The notes below the pieces were generated by a model that saw only the letters and a list, made by a program, of their open reading frames with translations, was not told where the DNA came from and did no database searches. From Nitrospinaceae bacterium (lineage in GTDB: Bacteria; Nitrospinota; Nitrospinia; Nitrospinales; VA-1): a stretch of DNA of 64,000 bases. The position numbers and the translations under genes are program-made. This document shows, one piece after another, positions 42,692 to 51,066 of the stretch. The stretch covers positions 310,001-374,000 of the forward strand of contig BQJC01000002.1 of NCBI GenBank assembly GCA_021604505.1, given 5' to 3'. Within the stretch, counting starts at the first letter, position 1; each line of letters begins with the position of its first letter.

Positions 42692-43816
42692 TCACTCGAT
42701 GAGTTTGGCTGTTATATCAAAATCTCTAATCACATCATTGGTACCGGAAGGAAGGTCTATTGACTTTCCATTTAAAAAAAGATGGGTCCCCCGCCGGTTA
42801 CCGATGGTGACTCTAAACTTCTCATTTCCAAAAATATTTTTACTCGACCCGCCTGGGAGAATAAAGTCCTCTTCTCCGCCATCATCAACTGTCACGTTGA
42901 ACCAGGAATTGCCCTGGACCTGAATCATTAAATGCAGGGGTTTGGAATCCGCTTCAGGAGGCTTAAAATCTTTTTCGACCTGCTTTTCGGCCTCTCCCGA
43001 GTTTTCCGCAACATGTTGAATTATAACAGGTTTTTCTTTTCTTTCGACAAATTTTTCCGTTTCCGCCGGTTTTATCGGGGTTTTCGGTTCTTTCTCCTTT
43101 TCCTCCAGGGGGCTGGAGGGCCGCGCTTTCGGGCTAAGATTTTCGGCAACGGCCTCAGATTTTTCTTCCTCCGGTACCGCAATCGGGGTAGCGTTTTTAG
43201 GGGCTGGAGGGTTACTGACAGCGGCATCCTCTTTTATATTTGCATCGACGGCAGGAGAAGAGGATAGATCTGGAAGTGAATCCGCTTTCATCACCTGCCC
43301 GGAATTTTCTTCCAGTGTTTCACTGGCTTCCTTTTCTTGAGTGGGCTCTATCTTCGTCAGGTTTTCTGCATTGTTGCTCTGCAAAAAAGAATCGCCTGTG
43401 GAAACCGTTTCCCCCTGGATCCTTTGCCCGCTGTCAATCATAGAGCGCACCCCGACATACCCAAGGAAAATCACGCCCAATAAGGCCATTCCTCCAACCA
43501 CGTATCCAGCGACGGTTTTTTTTCTGGACCGGATTTTTTCATTCTCCGCGCGGACTTTTTCGAATTCTTCCATTCGGTCTTTTCCCACCGTGCCGTCATA
43601 AGCGTTGACCATCTCTTCAGAGTCAAAACCCAGCACCTTGGCATAGGCCCGAATATACCCTTTAATGAAAACTTCCCCTGGCAGAAGGTCAAACTCATTA
43701 TTTTCGAGCGCCTCGAGAAAGCGGATATGAATCTTCGTCGCCTCCGCAATTTCCTCCAGGGAGACCCCTCGAAGCTCACGCTCATGCTTTAAATACAAAC
43801 CAAAATTCTCAACCAT
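42692..43816 (-). CDS. RodZ-like helix-turn-helix membrane protein
   Basis: 374 residues. The start VENFGLYLKHERELRGVSLE then EIAEATKIHIRFLEALENNE is a Cro/C1-type HTH, followed by a single helix (VAGYVVGGMALLGVIFLGYV at about 110-130), a Pro/Glu/Lys-rich region, and a C-terminal beta domain (LMIQVQGNSWFNVTVDDGGE, FLNGKSIDLPSGTNDV) of the DUF4115 type. This is the plan of RodZ, which links MreB to the envelope. The ATG at 43816 starts the HTH properly. It lies between the PilF-like lipoprotein and pilT, so a function with pili as well as shape is possible. Confidence 0.87.
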   Translation of the reverse strand: MVENFGLYLKHERELRGVSLEEIAEATKIHIRFLEALENNEFDLLPGEVFIKGYIRAYAKVLGFDSEEMVNAYDGTVGKDRMEEFEKVRAENEKIRSRKKTVAGYVVGGMALLGVIFLGYVGVRSMIDSGQRIQGETVSTGDSFLQSNNAENLTKIEPTQEKEASETLEENSGQVMKADSLPDLSSSPAVDANIKEDAAVSNPPAPKNATPIAVPEEEKSEAVAENLSPKARPSSPLEEKEKEPKTPIKPAETEKFVERKEKPVIIQHVAENSGEAEKQVEKDFKPPEADSKPLHLMIQVQGNSWFNVTVDDGGEEDFILPGGSSKNIFGNEKFRVTIGNRRGTHLFLNGKSIDLPSGTNDVIRDFDITAKLIE

Positions 43817-43823
43817 AATTCCT

Positions 43824-44612
43824 TTAATTGGGCTGTTGGATAAGATCCAAATATTTCCTGGAAATGCGGGCCCACTCACTTTTGGGGGCCAGGCGGATGA
43901 CTTTTTTGAAGTGCTCTACGGCTTGATCCATCTGCTTGTTGAGGATCAAAAGTTGGGATATTTCATAATGAGCTTGTGGAAATTCTGGGTTCAGAAGGAC
44001 CGCTTTCTTTAAGGACTGCAACGCCTGGTCGAACCGTTCCTGATCCTTGTAGGCCAGTGCGAGATTGAGACGGATGGCCGCATTATCTTTTAATGCGATT
44101 GCTTTTTGCCATTCGCGTTCAGCATCCTCATATTTTTTCTGGTTGTAGTAGCTCAACGCCAACCAGTTGTAAACTCGATGCGGTTGAGGTGTCGGAGGTC
44201 TGAGCAAATCTTCCTTGAAATTCATTACCGCGAGATTCCATTCCCCTTTGCGCATATACAGCCGGCCTAATTGGCGGAAGGCGTCCTTGGAGTCCTTATT
44301 AATTTCCAAAGTTTTTTTAAATTCTTTTTCTGCATTGATCAAATCCCCGGTAAGGAAATAAGCCATACCCAAATGCAGGCGGAACTGCTCATCTTTGGGG
44401 TCTAGCTCCACAGCCTCCTGAAACCGGGTGATCATCCCTTTCTGATCCTTTATGGACCCTAATTCCAATCCCTCTTGAAATTTAGCCCGGGCTTTGGCGC
44501 GATCGGAGGCTGGATCGCTGGCGCACCCTCCAAAATATCCCAGAAACAATAAATTTATTAAAATTAACAACCAACCCTTTCCATATGCGGAATTCACCCT
44601 GGGCTCACTCAT
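43824..44612 (-). CDS. TPR lipoprotein, PilF/PilW-like
   Basis: 262 residues. The N-terminus has a lipobox (LGYFGGC-AS) after the hydrophobic ILINLLFLGYF, so it is a lipoprotein. Five or six TPR units follow: AKFQEGLELGSIKDQKGMIT, LHLGMAYFLTGDLINAEKEF, AFRQLGRLYMRKGEWNLAVM, RVYNWLALSYYNQKKYEDAE and AHYEISQLLILNKQMDQAVE. PilF/PilW pilotins that help PilQ secretin assembly have this layout. It is the first gene of the rodZ-pilT-pilT run, with a seven-base gap to rodZ. The pilotin role is inferred from the neighbours. Confidence 0.8.
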   Translation of the reverse strand: MSEPRVNSAYGKGWLLILINLLFLGYFGGCASDPASDRAKARAKFQEGLELGSIKDQKGMITRFQEAVELDPKDEQFRLHLGMAYFLTGDLINAEKEFKKTLEINKDSKDAFRQLGRLYMRKGEWNLAVMNFKEDLLRPPTPQPHRVYNWLALSYYNQKKYEDAEREWQKAIALKDNAAIRLNLALAYKDQERFDQALQSLKKAVLLNPEFPQAHYEISQLLILNKQMDQAVEHFKKVIRLAPKSEWARISRKYLDLIQQPN

Positions 44613-45151
44613 AACCTTTTATCTTTCCTAAAGTTAGGTCAATTCTGAAAACAGAAAATTATATCAAAAAGCCTTTCATTGCACAACCAGCCCCAAGATC
44701 ATTTCTCTTTTGTAAAATGCCTTTCCATCAACGGCTTTATCCAAATAAAACTTAAGAAAACAATAATTCTGCCGATATTGAGAACGATGACCTGTGCTTT
44801 GAATCACTATGAAAGAGACCGCCAAAAGCTAAATTCTTCAAACCAGACTCAATCCATATGAAATAAATTGAAATTTGTTTAATTTTGAATTAAATTAATG
44901 CTTTACATTTCCAGTAGAGCATACAATATGCAGAAAACTTATTGATTTTCCAGTATTTATTAAAATAATAGAAGCGTCAGGTTGCCTCGCGCTTGTCGAG
45001 GTTAAAAACCTGTTTGCATAGTGAAGAATGGGGATTCGGTACCCCGAATAACAACACTCGTAATAAGGAGGTGACGGCCAAACAGAATGCTTGTGTTTCA
45101 ATCTTAAAAAAAGAAACCAAACTCAATTTGTATATATAGGAGCCAATCATA
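44613..45151. other. AT-rich intergenic region upstream of the secreted paralogue pair
   Basis: About 540 bases between the divergent PilF-like gene and the first secreted paralogue. It includes a small hairpin (cctcg...cgagg at about 44988-45004) and an orphan aaggaggtga ribosome-like site at about 45064-45073 with no supported frame behind it. The promoters of both flanking genes should lie here, but none can be assigned with confidence. Confidence 0.45.
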
Positions 45152-45745
45152 ATGAAAATCAAGCTAATTACGCGATTTTCCCAAGTAGCCGCTCTTCTGG
45201 TTGTACTGGCGGTCTCAGCGGGAAATGCTTTTGCTATAGAAAATCAATCACGTGTCGTTTCACCTTATTGGCAATCAGACAGCACTTCTTATTCGTTTAT
45301 TGCAGTAACTCATCCCTCGCTGTCCGGTATGAGATCGCAAATCGGGGTGACCATCAATGCCATCCAGAAAGATCAATCGGCATTCGGTACGGCGACCTCG
45401 TTCACCGTCTCTGCGGGCAGTACTCAGCGGGTGTTTATTGTCAGAACGAATCAGTCCACCATCAATGCAACGAGCATTCCCACTGCCCAATTCATTGTTG
45501 GATCGACCGCTTTCCAGCATGGGCATGTCCGCGTTGATCCAGTGGCAACCACTCCGGGATTCAGAACCGGTGAAAATGTTGGAGCTGGTTTTCGTGATGT
45601 AACCATGCTTTCTTACTGGGGAGCGGTAGTCATCGAAACCAACACCACCGGATTCGCCATGGAGTTCATTGGCGATGCGCATGACAGTGCTGCCACGTCT
45701 GGCAACACGACTGGAAGAGGGGTGAGTGGTGTGGGTGCTCCGTAA
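45152..45745 (+). CDS. Secreted protein of unrecognised family, paralogue A
   Basis: 197 residues. A signal peptide (FSQVAALLVVLAVSAGNAFA) is followed by a beta-rich, Ser/Thr/Asn-rich domain. It shares with its neighbour at 45807 an ordered set of motifs: SYSFIAVTHPSLSGM, SFTVSAGSTQRVFIV, HGHVRVDP, MLSYWGAVVIETNTTG and the almost invariant GFAMEFIGDAHDS near the C-terminus. No known domain is recognised. There are no cysteines in the mature part. The start ATG has ggag a few bases upstream. The pair ends at a strong terminator, so they form a two-gene unit. A structural or surface role is possible but not shown. Confidence 0.7.
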   Translation: MKIKLITRFSQVAALLVVLAVSAGNAFAIENQSRVVSPYWQSDSTSYSFIAVTHPSLSGMRSQIGVTINAIQKDQSAFGTATSFTVSAGSTQRVFIVRTNQSTINATSIPTAQFIVGSTAFQHGHVRVDPVATTPGFRTGENVGAGFRDVTMLSYWGAVVIETNTTGFAMEFIGDAHDSAATSGNTTGRGVSGVGAP

Positions 45746-45806
45746 CAGTGACAATGAGTCCACGAATAAGAATCAGCCAATTAGACATAGACAAGGAGAA
45801 CGACTG

Positions 45807-46460
45807 ATGAAAAAATTTTTCATAGCAAGCATACTCATCCTGATGGGGTTTGTGGTCGCGACTACAACCGCTCAGGCTCAAATATTATCGGCGCCGACAA
45901 CCACCGATAGCGCCCGTGTTGCCATTTCGCCATATGCCCAAACTGTCCCAAGTGATAGTTACACTTTTATAGGTATCAGCCATCCGTCATTAGACACGGC
46001 GCTGACGCAGGTTGGGGTGGTCTTAGAGGTTTTAGGCATGACCACCGTCCCCAATGACGCGTCTGGACGATCGGTGACTTTTACCGTTGACGCTGGTGAA
46101 ACGCATCGGATTTTTATCGTCGACCAGGGTAATGCATCTATTAATTCTCTGAACTCGGCATTCACAGATTCCCGGACCCATCTCATCACTGCGGTGAATT
46201 CTGCACAGTTTGGTAACGTGAGGGTGGTCGGAATCAATGAGGCGCCGGGAGTCGCGACAACCGTGGGATCGACAGCAAAATATGACAACGTCTCCCAGCT
46301 CAATATGTGGGGCGTGGTATTTATTCCGTCCAGTGGAACCGGGTTTGCCATGGAGTTCATCGGCGACGCGCATGATTCCACCATCGGACCTGCATCTAAC
46401 GGTTTAGCGCCCGTGGGAGGTACGAGAAGCTTTACTGGTGCCGGCCGTGGCATCAACTAA
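45807..46460 (+). CDS. Secreted protein of unrecognised family, paralogue B
   Basis: 217 residues. Signal peptide KKFFIASILILMGFVVATTT-AQA, then the same domain as paralogue A: SYTFIGISHPSLDTALTQVG, VTFTVDAGETHRIFIVDQGN, QFGNVRVVG, LNMWGVVFIPSSGTG and GFAMEFIGDAHDS. It has a somewhat longer C-terminal tail rich in Gly. The ATG at 45807 is chosen because aaggagaa lies seven bases before it. It is 61 bases after paralogue A and followed by a strong terminator. The high identity of the last block, against a more variable middle, suggests this block is functional. The family is unknown. Confidence 0.72.
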   Translation: MKKFFIASILILMGFVVATTTAQAQILSAPTTTDSARVAISPYAQTVPSDSYTFIGISHPSLDTALTQVGVVLEVLGMTTVPNDASGRSVTFTVDAGETHRIFIVDQGNASINSLNSAFTDSRTHLITAVNSAQFGNVRVVGINEAPGVATTVGSTAKYDNVSQLNMWGVVFIPSSGTGFAMEFIGDAHDSTIGPASNGLAPVGGTRSFTGAGRGIN

Positions 46461-46484
46461 CCGCTTGTGATATTATCCCCTCCA

Positions 46485-46516
46485 GGGGCCAACCGTCCCG
46501 GTTGGCCCCTTTTTTT
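46485..46516 (+). terminator. Terminator after the secreted paralogue pair
   Basis: Eleven-base perfect stem ggggccaaccg/cggttggcccc with a three-base loop and seven T after it. Confidence 0.95.
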
Positions 46517-46540
46517 CTTCCAACCTCTAAGGGCCTTACG

Positions 46541-47386
46541 ATGAAATACCTTTTTCCCACGTCAGTAATATTTATTTTTCTTTTTGCCTGCACCTCAGGA
46601 GAGGTAACCATTGACACCGCAGAATCCGAGTCTCATTACAATTTGGGATTGGAATTTGCCAAACTATCCCTTTACAAAAACTCTCTCGAAGAGTTCGACC
46701 TGGCATTAAAAAGCAACCCCAACAATTTAAAAGCGTACCGAAAAAAAGGCCTGGTGCATTTCGGGCTCAAGCAACACGACCAGGCGAAAGACGCATTTGA
46801 AAAAATCCTGTCCCAGGATCCGAAAAACGTTCAGGTTCATATCAATTTGGGGATGGTGTTCTACGCCCAAGGGGAAACGCAGAAAGCTCAAAAACAATGG
46901 GAACATGCCATCTCAATCCAGGATGGGGATAACGACTCCAAAGCCTTCAATAATATTGCCAATATCTACAAGGAAGAAAAAAAATACGATAAAGCCATCG
47001 AATATTATCAGCAAGCCATCGCACAGGAGCCCAACAACTCCACCTACCTCAACAATCTTGGGGACAGTTTCCGCCTTCAGGGTCAATTTGCCCGTGCGGA
47101 AAAAACCCTTCAAAAATCGCTCAAAATAGATGCGAATGGAATGCTCACTCATTTTAACCTGGGCATGCTTTACCAGGAGCAAAAGAGTTTCGACAAAGCG
47201 GTTGAGGCGTTCCAAAACTCTGTAAAAGTCAATCCCTACTACGCCGAGGCGTACTACCAGATGGCTCTAACCTACTTTGAGAAAAAAGATAAAGAATCCG
47301 CTTTGCAATCCCTGGAGTTTGCTTTAAAAACAGAACCCTCCAACTCAAAATACCAACAACTATTTTCTAAAGTAGAAGCTTCCTGA
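46541..47386 (+). CDS. TPR lipoprotein
   Basis: 281 residues from the ATG at 46541. A lipobox (FIFLFAC-TS) follows the signal region. Six or seven TPR units cover the rest: ESHYNLGLEFAKLSLYKNSL, LKAYRKKGLVHFGLKQHDQA, VHINLGMVFYAQGETQKAQK, NNIANIYKEEKKYDKAIEYY, YLNNLGDSFRLQGQFARAEK, HFNLGMLYQEQKSFDKAVEA and YYQMALTYFEKKDKESALQS. It is likely a scaffold at the envelope; no enzyme domain is present. A short fragment of a TPR protein follows immediately. Confidence 0.85.
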   Translation: MKYLFPTSVIFIFLFACTSGEVTIDTAESESHYNLGLEFAKLSLYKNSLEEFDLALKSNPNNLKAYRKKGLVHFGLKQHDQAKDAFEKILSQDPKNVQVHINLGMVFYAQGETQKAQKQWEHAISIQDGDNDSKAFNNIANIYKEEKKYDKAIEYYQQAIAQEPNNSTYLNNLGDSFRLQGQFARAEKTLQKSLKIDANGMLTHFNLGMLYQEQKSFDKAVEAFQNSVKVNPYYAEAYYQMALTYFEKKDKESALQSLEFALKTEPSNSKYQQLFSKVEAS

Positions 47387-47393
47387 AAATAAA

Positions 47394-47723
47394 TTGCCCC
47401 TTAAAAGCGGCTGCGATCCATCCCGGCAACCCTGCGGTTTTTGCGGACGGACCGCCGTTTATTTTTCCTTGGATCGAAACGAGGATTCGGTCAAAACCCT
47501 TGAAACGATTTTGACCGTCGAGGTAAACCACGCCGATGCCCACTTCGCCTTGGGAGCGGCCTATGACAAAATCGGACAGGGCGAAAAAGCAATGGGCCAC
47601 ACCCGGTCCGCGGAAAATCTATTCACTAAAGAGAACAACTCGTTTATGATGGCTCAAGCTGCGAAAAACTTAAGTCATTTTATGAGAAAATTCCGGCCCC
47701 TTGTCAATGGAGATTCCGAATGA
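47394..47723 (+). CDS. Small protein with C-terminal TPR-like helices, possibly a gene remnant
   Basis: 109 residues if the start at 47394 is used. The first 25 residues are Cys/Arg-rich and do not look like protein of any family. From about residue 30 it reads DSVKTLETILTVEVNHADAH then FALGAAYDKIGQGEKAMGHT, a good TPR pair with a tail. The frame starts eight bases after the preceding TPR gene. It is either a truncated remnant of that gene family (5' part decayed) or a real small TPR protein with a later start. No ribosome site was found for the listed start. Confidence 0.4.
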   Translation: MPLKSGCDPSRQPCGFCGRTAVYFSLDRNEDSVKTLETILTVEVNHADAHFALGAAYDKIGQGEKAMGHTRSAENLFTKENNSFMMAQAAKNLSHFMRKFRPLVNGDSE

Positions 47724-47756
47724 AAGGAGTCGACCGAAGTACGAGGTTTTATTTAA

Positions 47757-48245
47757 ATGAATGAAGAATCGGAAAAACCAAACCACCCGTCAACGTCCGG
47801 ACCGCGGGAATTTTCCAAAGAGGAAATTAAATCCATTCTCGGCAAACATTTGAGTTGGGTGGACTCCAAAGGGGCAGAGGGGCAAGCCGCAGATTTTGAA
47901 GGAGCGCACCTCAAAGGAGTGGTTTTAATGGGCGCCAACCTTAAAGAAACTAATTTTCAAGGGACCAATTTGTATGGTGCGTATCTGAAAAAGGCCAACC
48001 TGGAAAAAGCCAATCTCAAAAGAGCGAACCTTAGAGGCGCTAACCTTCGCTGGGCCAACCTGAAAAATGCCGACCTCGAGGGCGCCAACCTCATTCGGGC
48101 CGACCTCTGGGAAGCCAACCTCGAACAAACTCAGCTTGCGGGAGCCAATTTGAAAATGGCAGAAGGCCTGACCCGTGAGCAAGTTGGCAGGGCTTCGGTG
48201 GACGAGGCCACGGTCCTCCCGGACTATCTTAAAAAACCGTCCTGA
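47757..48245 (+). CDS. Pentapeptide-repeat protein 2
   Basis: 162 residues. An N-terminal helix region (EFSKEEIKSILGKHLSWVDS-KG) is followed by about 17 pentapeptide units (AHLKGVVLMGANLKETNFQG, ANLRGANLRWANLKNADLEG, ADLWEANLEQTQLAGANLK). The C-terminal cap (LTREQVGRASVDEATVLPDY) matches protein 1 at 28162. Both therefore belong to one subfamily with a helix, a beta-helix and a VDE(A/S)T cap. It has no export signal. Function is unknown. Confidence 0.88.
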   Translation: MNEESEKPNHPSTSGPREFSKEEIKSILGKHLSWVDSKGAEGQAADFEGAHLKGVVLMGANLKETNFQGTNLYGAYLKKANLEKANLKRANLRGANLRWANLKNADLEGANLIRADLWEANLEQTQLAGANLKMAEGLTREQVGRASVDEATVLPDYLKKPS

Positions 48246-48298
48246 AATGTGAGTTTCATCCGCCACCCAGGAAGGAATTAAGGTTTGGCGGGCCAGGA

Positions 48299-49306
48299 TT
48301 ATTGAACCACCATCCGGGCGGAGTGGATCATATTGCCAAGACTTGACGTCGAATCTTCAACCGCGGTCGCTTCGTAGCCGCAATGCGCGGTACAGTCTGC
48401 ACATTTGGGGTTATTGCGATGACCGTAGTTCTCCCATTCGGTGGCTTCCATGAGTTCGTCAAAGGTTTCGGCATAGCCTTCATCCAAAAGGTAGCAAGGT
48501 TTCTGCCAACCCAGCACCGAGTAGTTCGGGTTGCCCCACGGTGTGCAATTATAATCGCGTTTGCCCTGCAAAAACTCCTGGTAAAAAGGCGAGTGATTGA
48601 TATCCCAGCGGCCGTTTTTGTTTTTCTCAAGCAATTCGGCAAAAAATTCAAAGGTGCGTTTTCGGCCGAAAAAATGTTCCTGATCCGGCGCATCAGGGTA
48701 TTGAAAGGCCGACGCCAGGGTCACACCGTCGACCCCCAAGGGTTGGACGAAATCAAGAAACTCTTCAGCCTTAGCAACGGTCATATCATTGAAAAAGGTC
48801 GTGGCGCTGGTGACCCGGTAACCCATTGACTTGGCTTTGCGAATCGCATCCACAGCAATTTTGAAGGTGCCCTCCTGCGCCACGATGCGGTCGTGGTCCT
48901 CTTCCATTCCATCCAGATGAATGGAGAGCGTGAGCAAGGGCGAAACCGGGAGCTTGCCAAAAAAATTATCCAACAACAGGGCATTAGTACACAAATAAAC
49001 ATAGCGCCCCTGTTTTAACAGCCCTTCAACGATTTCAATGATATTAGGGTGCATCAACGGTTCGCCGCCGGCAATCGAGACAACAGGCGCACCACACTCA
49101 TCGGCGGCTTTCAGGCAATCCTCCGGACTGAGGTTCTGCTTTAAAATCTCATTCGGTTTCTGAATCTTTCCGCAACCCACGCATTCCAGGTTGCAACGGA
49201 AAAGGGGTTCCAGCATCAGGACCAGGGGAAATTTCTTGCGTCTCTTGAGTTTTTGCTGAAAAATATAGAAACCGATTTTTAATGCCTGCCTGAGAGGTAC
49301 TGCCAT
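48299..49306 (-). CDS. hpnH: Hopanoid biosynthesis radical SAM protein HpnH
   Basis: 335 residues. HpnH adds the 5'-deoxyadenosyl group to diploptene, the first step to extended hopanoids. The radical SAM cluster motif is FRCNLECVGCGKIQKP (CxxxCxxC), followed by VVSIAGGEPLMHPNIIEI and YLCTNALLLDNFF. The C-terminal part has ALTLSIHLDGMEEDHDRI-type (here LLTLSIHLDGMEEDHDR) and an auxiliary cysteine set in PKCADCTAHCGYEAT. Length and N-terminus (VPLRQALKIGFYIFQQKLKR) are standard for HpnH. No other hpn gene is in the window, so the hopanoid pathway must be elsewhere. Confidence 0.95.
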   Translation of the reverse strand: MAVPLRQALKIGFYIFQQKLKRRKKFPLVLMLEPLFRCNLECVGCGKIQKPNEILKQNLSPEDCLKAADECGAPVVSIAGGEPLMHPNIIEIVEGLLKQGRYVYLCTNALLLDNFFGKLPVSPLLTLSIHLDGMEEDHDRIVAQEGTFKIAVDAIRKAKSMGYRVTSATTFFNDMTVAKAEEFLDFVQPLGVDGVTLASAFQYPDAPDQEHFFGRKRTFEFFAELLEKNKNGRWDINHSPFYQEFLQGKRDYNCTPWGNPNYSVLGWQKPCYLLDEGYAETFDELMEATEWENYGHRNNPKCADCTAHCGYEATAVEDSTSSLGNMIHSARMVVQ

Positions 49307-49507
49307 TGCCCGTTCGTCTCCAAGTTGTCAAGGTCGTATGAATAACAAATACTTGCTGGGGTTTATACGAAAGTATTATATTTTAGTTTGCACAGGGAAC
49401 AAAATTTTAATTGGCCGGCTCATGAATCATCAACATCCAACCTCAATGCTTTCAAGCGATCGTGCCCATTCCGGTCCACGGCCACCGGCTGCTCATCTGG
49501 AGGGGTT

Positions 49508-49705
49508 TTGAAAAAAGCCGGCCTGTTTTTTATCTTGATGGTCCTGGCCCTGTTATTGGACGGGACGCTTTCCTACGATATTTTTGACCTTCGCGTGCTT
49601 TCTTTTACCGGCTGGCTGGGACTGCTGTTAGTCGTGCTGATTTGCGGCACCATTGCCTGGGCGGAATCCGCCAAAAAAAACGAAAAGCAGAACAGTCGCA
49701 GGTAG
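49508..49705 (+). CDS. Small two-helix membrane protein
   Basis: 65 residues from a TTG at 49508, which has ggagg four bases before it. Two hydrophobic helices are seen (AGLFFILMVLALLLDGTLSY and GWLGLLLVVLICGTIAWAES) with a charged, Lys/Asn-rich tail. No family is recognised. A longer version starting further upstream is possible but its first 45 residues look non-coding. Convergent with the U32 gene. Confidence 0.5.
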   Translation: MKKAGLFFILMVLALLLDGTLSYDIFDLRVLSFTGWLGLLLVVLICGTIAWAESAKKNEKQNSRR

Positions 49706-49729
49706 GAACTTTCGCGTAAATTTGCTCCG

Positions 49730-51022
49730 TCACCCATTGAGAACAGCGTCAGCCACCGGCTGTTTCACCAGACTCAATAAGGCATACGGCTCCACCGGCC
49801 CCTCGGATTGAATCCAGACCTTACCGTTTCCACCGTGAGCAACCGAAGTCGCGTTTCCTTTCTTATCCTGCATCGCATTGATGTGAAAGCGGTACTGATT
49901 CGTTGGGGAAATGTACTCGACCTCTTCCCCCACTTCCATTCGGTTTTTGACTTCCACCTCCATCATTCCATCTGCTCTCAAACCCAGCACCTGACCGCCG
50001 AATACCTGCGGTTGTTCATCCTCTTGCGGGGAATCGAAGCGTTCGGTCGCGTGATTGGAATTGGAAATCAAAAAAGCCGAGGTGAACCCCCGGTTGGCGG
50101 TTTTGTTGATTTCCTCCAGCAGTCCGGGATTGAAGGACCGGTTTTGGGATAAATCGTCGAGACCCGTCCGGTAAACCTTGGTTATCAGCGAAAGATAATA
50201 AATGGATTTCGACCGTCCCTCCATTTTAAAGGACATCACCCCTGCATCTTTAAGCTCTTTTAAAAATTCAATGGCGCGAAGATCTTTGGAGTTCATGATG
50301 TACGTGCCGTGTTCGTCTTCATCGACCGGCATCATTTCCCCCGGCCGCTTGGCCTCTTCGATAAAATAATTTCCTTCCAGTGAATTGCATGACGAGGTGT
50401 TTTCTCCCTCCTGATGAACATTGTATTCCCAGCGGCAGCTGTTAGTGCACGTCCCTTGATTGGCGTCGCGGTGATTGAAATAATTCGACAGCAGGCATCG
50501 GCCCGAATAGGCAATACAGATCGAACCGTGCACGAACGCTTCAAGCTCCATGCCGGGAACTTTTTCATGGATTTCCCGAATCTCCTCCAGCGAGAGTTCT
50601 CTTGAAAGGATGACACGACGTACCCCCTGGTCATACCAGAACTCGACCGACGGCCAATTCATGGTATTGGTTTGCACAGAAAGGTGGACTGGAATTTGTG
50701 GAAATTCCTTAAGAGCGAAGCGAATCAACCCGGGGTCCGACATGATAAAAGCATCCGGCCTGGCTTGGGCGTAAAAGGCCAGGGATTTCTTGAACGAATC
50801 AACCTTTCGATTCTGGGGCAGAATATTGGCGGTGATGTAGATCTTTTTTCCCAGTTTATGGGTGGTTTCGATCGCTTCTTTCAAGGAGGCATCTTTAAAA
50901 CCATTTTCACGCGCCCTGAGAGAGAATTTAGGAATACCCGCATAAACCGCATCCGCTCCATAGGCAAATGCATAGCGTAATTTTTCAGGACTGCCCGCAG
51001 GCGCTAAAAGTTCAGGGATCAT
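49730..51022 (-). CDS. trhP: U32 family protein, tRNA hydroxylation TrhP-like
   Basis: 430 residues. The start MIPELLAPAGSPEKLRYAFA then YGADAVYAGIPKFSLRAREN is the U32 signature. The cysteine set is in CIAYSGRCLLSNYFNHRDAN then QGTCTNSCRWEY, a probable iron-sulphur site, and ELEAFVHGSICIAYSGRC is conserved. The C-terminal beta domain is present. E. coli TrhP (YegQ) uses prephenate to hydroxylate uridine-34 of several tRNAs, and closely related proteins act on 23S rRNA (RlhA) or in ubiquinone hydroxylation (UbiU/V). The TrhP assignment is the most likely by length and N-terminus. Confidence 0.82.
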   Translation of the reverse strand: MIPELLAPAGSPEKLRYAFAYGADAVYAGIPKFSLRARENGFKDASLKEAIETTHKLGKKIYITANILPQNRKVDSFKKSLAFYAQARPDAFIMSDPGLIRFALKEFPQIPVHLSVQTNTMNWPSVEFWYDQGVRRVILSRELSLEEIREIHEKVPGMELEAFVHGSICIAYSGRCLLSNYFNHRDANQGTCTNSCRWEYNVHQEGENTSSCNSLEGNYFIEEAKRPGEMMPVDEDEHGTYIMNSKDLRAIEFLKELKDAGVMSFKMEGRSKSIYYLSLITKVYRTGLDDLSQNRSFNPGLLEEINKTANRGFTSAFLISNSNHATERFDSPQEDEQPQVFGGQVLGLRADGMMEVEVKNRMEVGEEVEYISPTNQYRFHINAMQDKKGNATSVAHGGNGKVWIQSEGPVEPYALLSLVKQPVADAVLNG

Positions 51023-51066
51023 TAATATTTATAGGGAAATTTTAATCGGGTTTTAGACGGTGGAAT

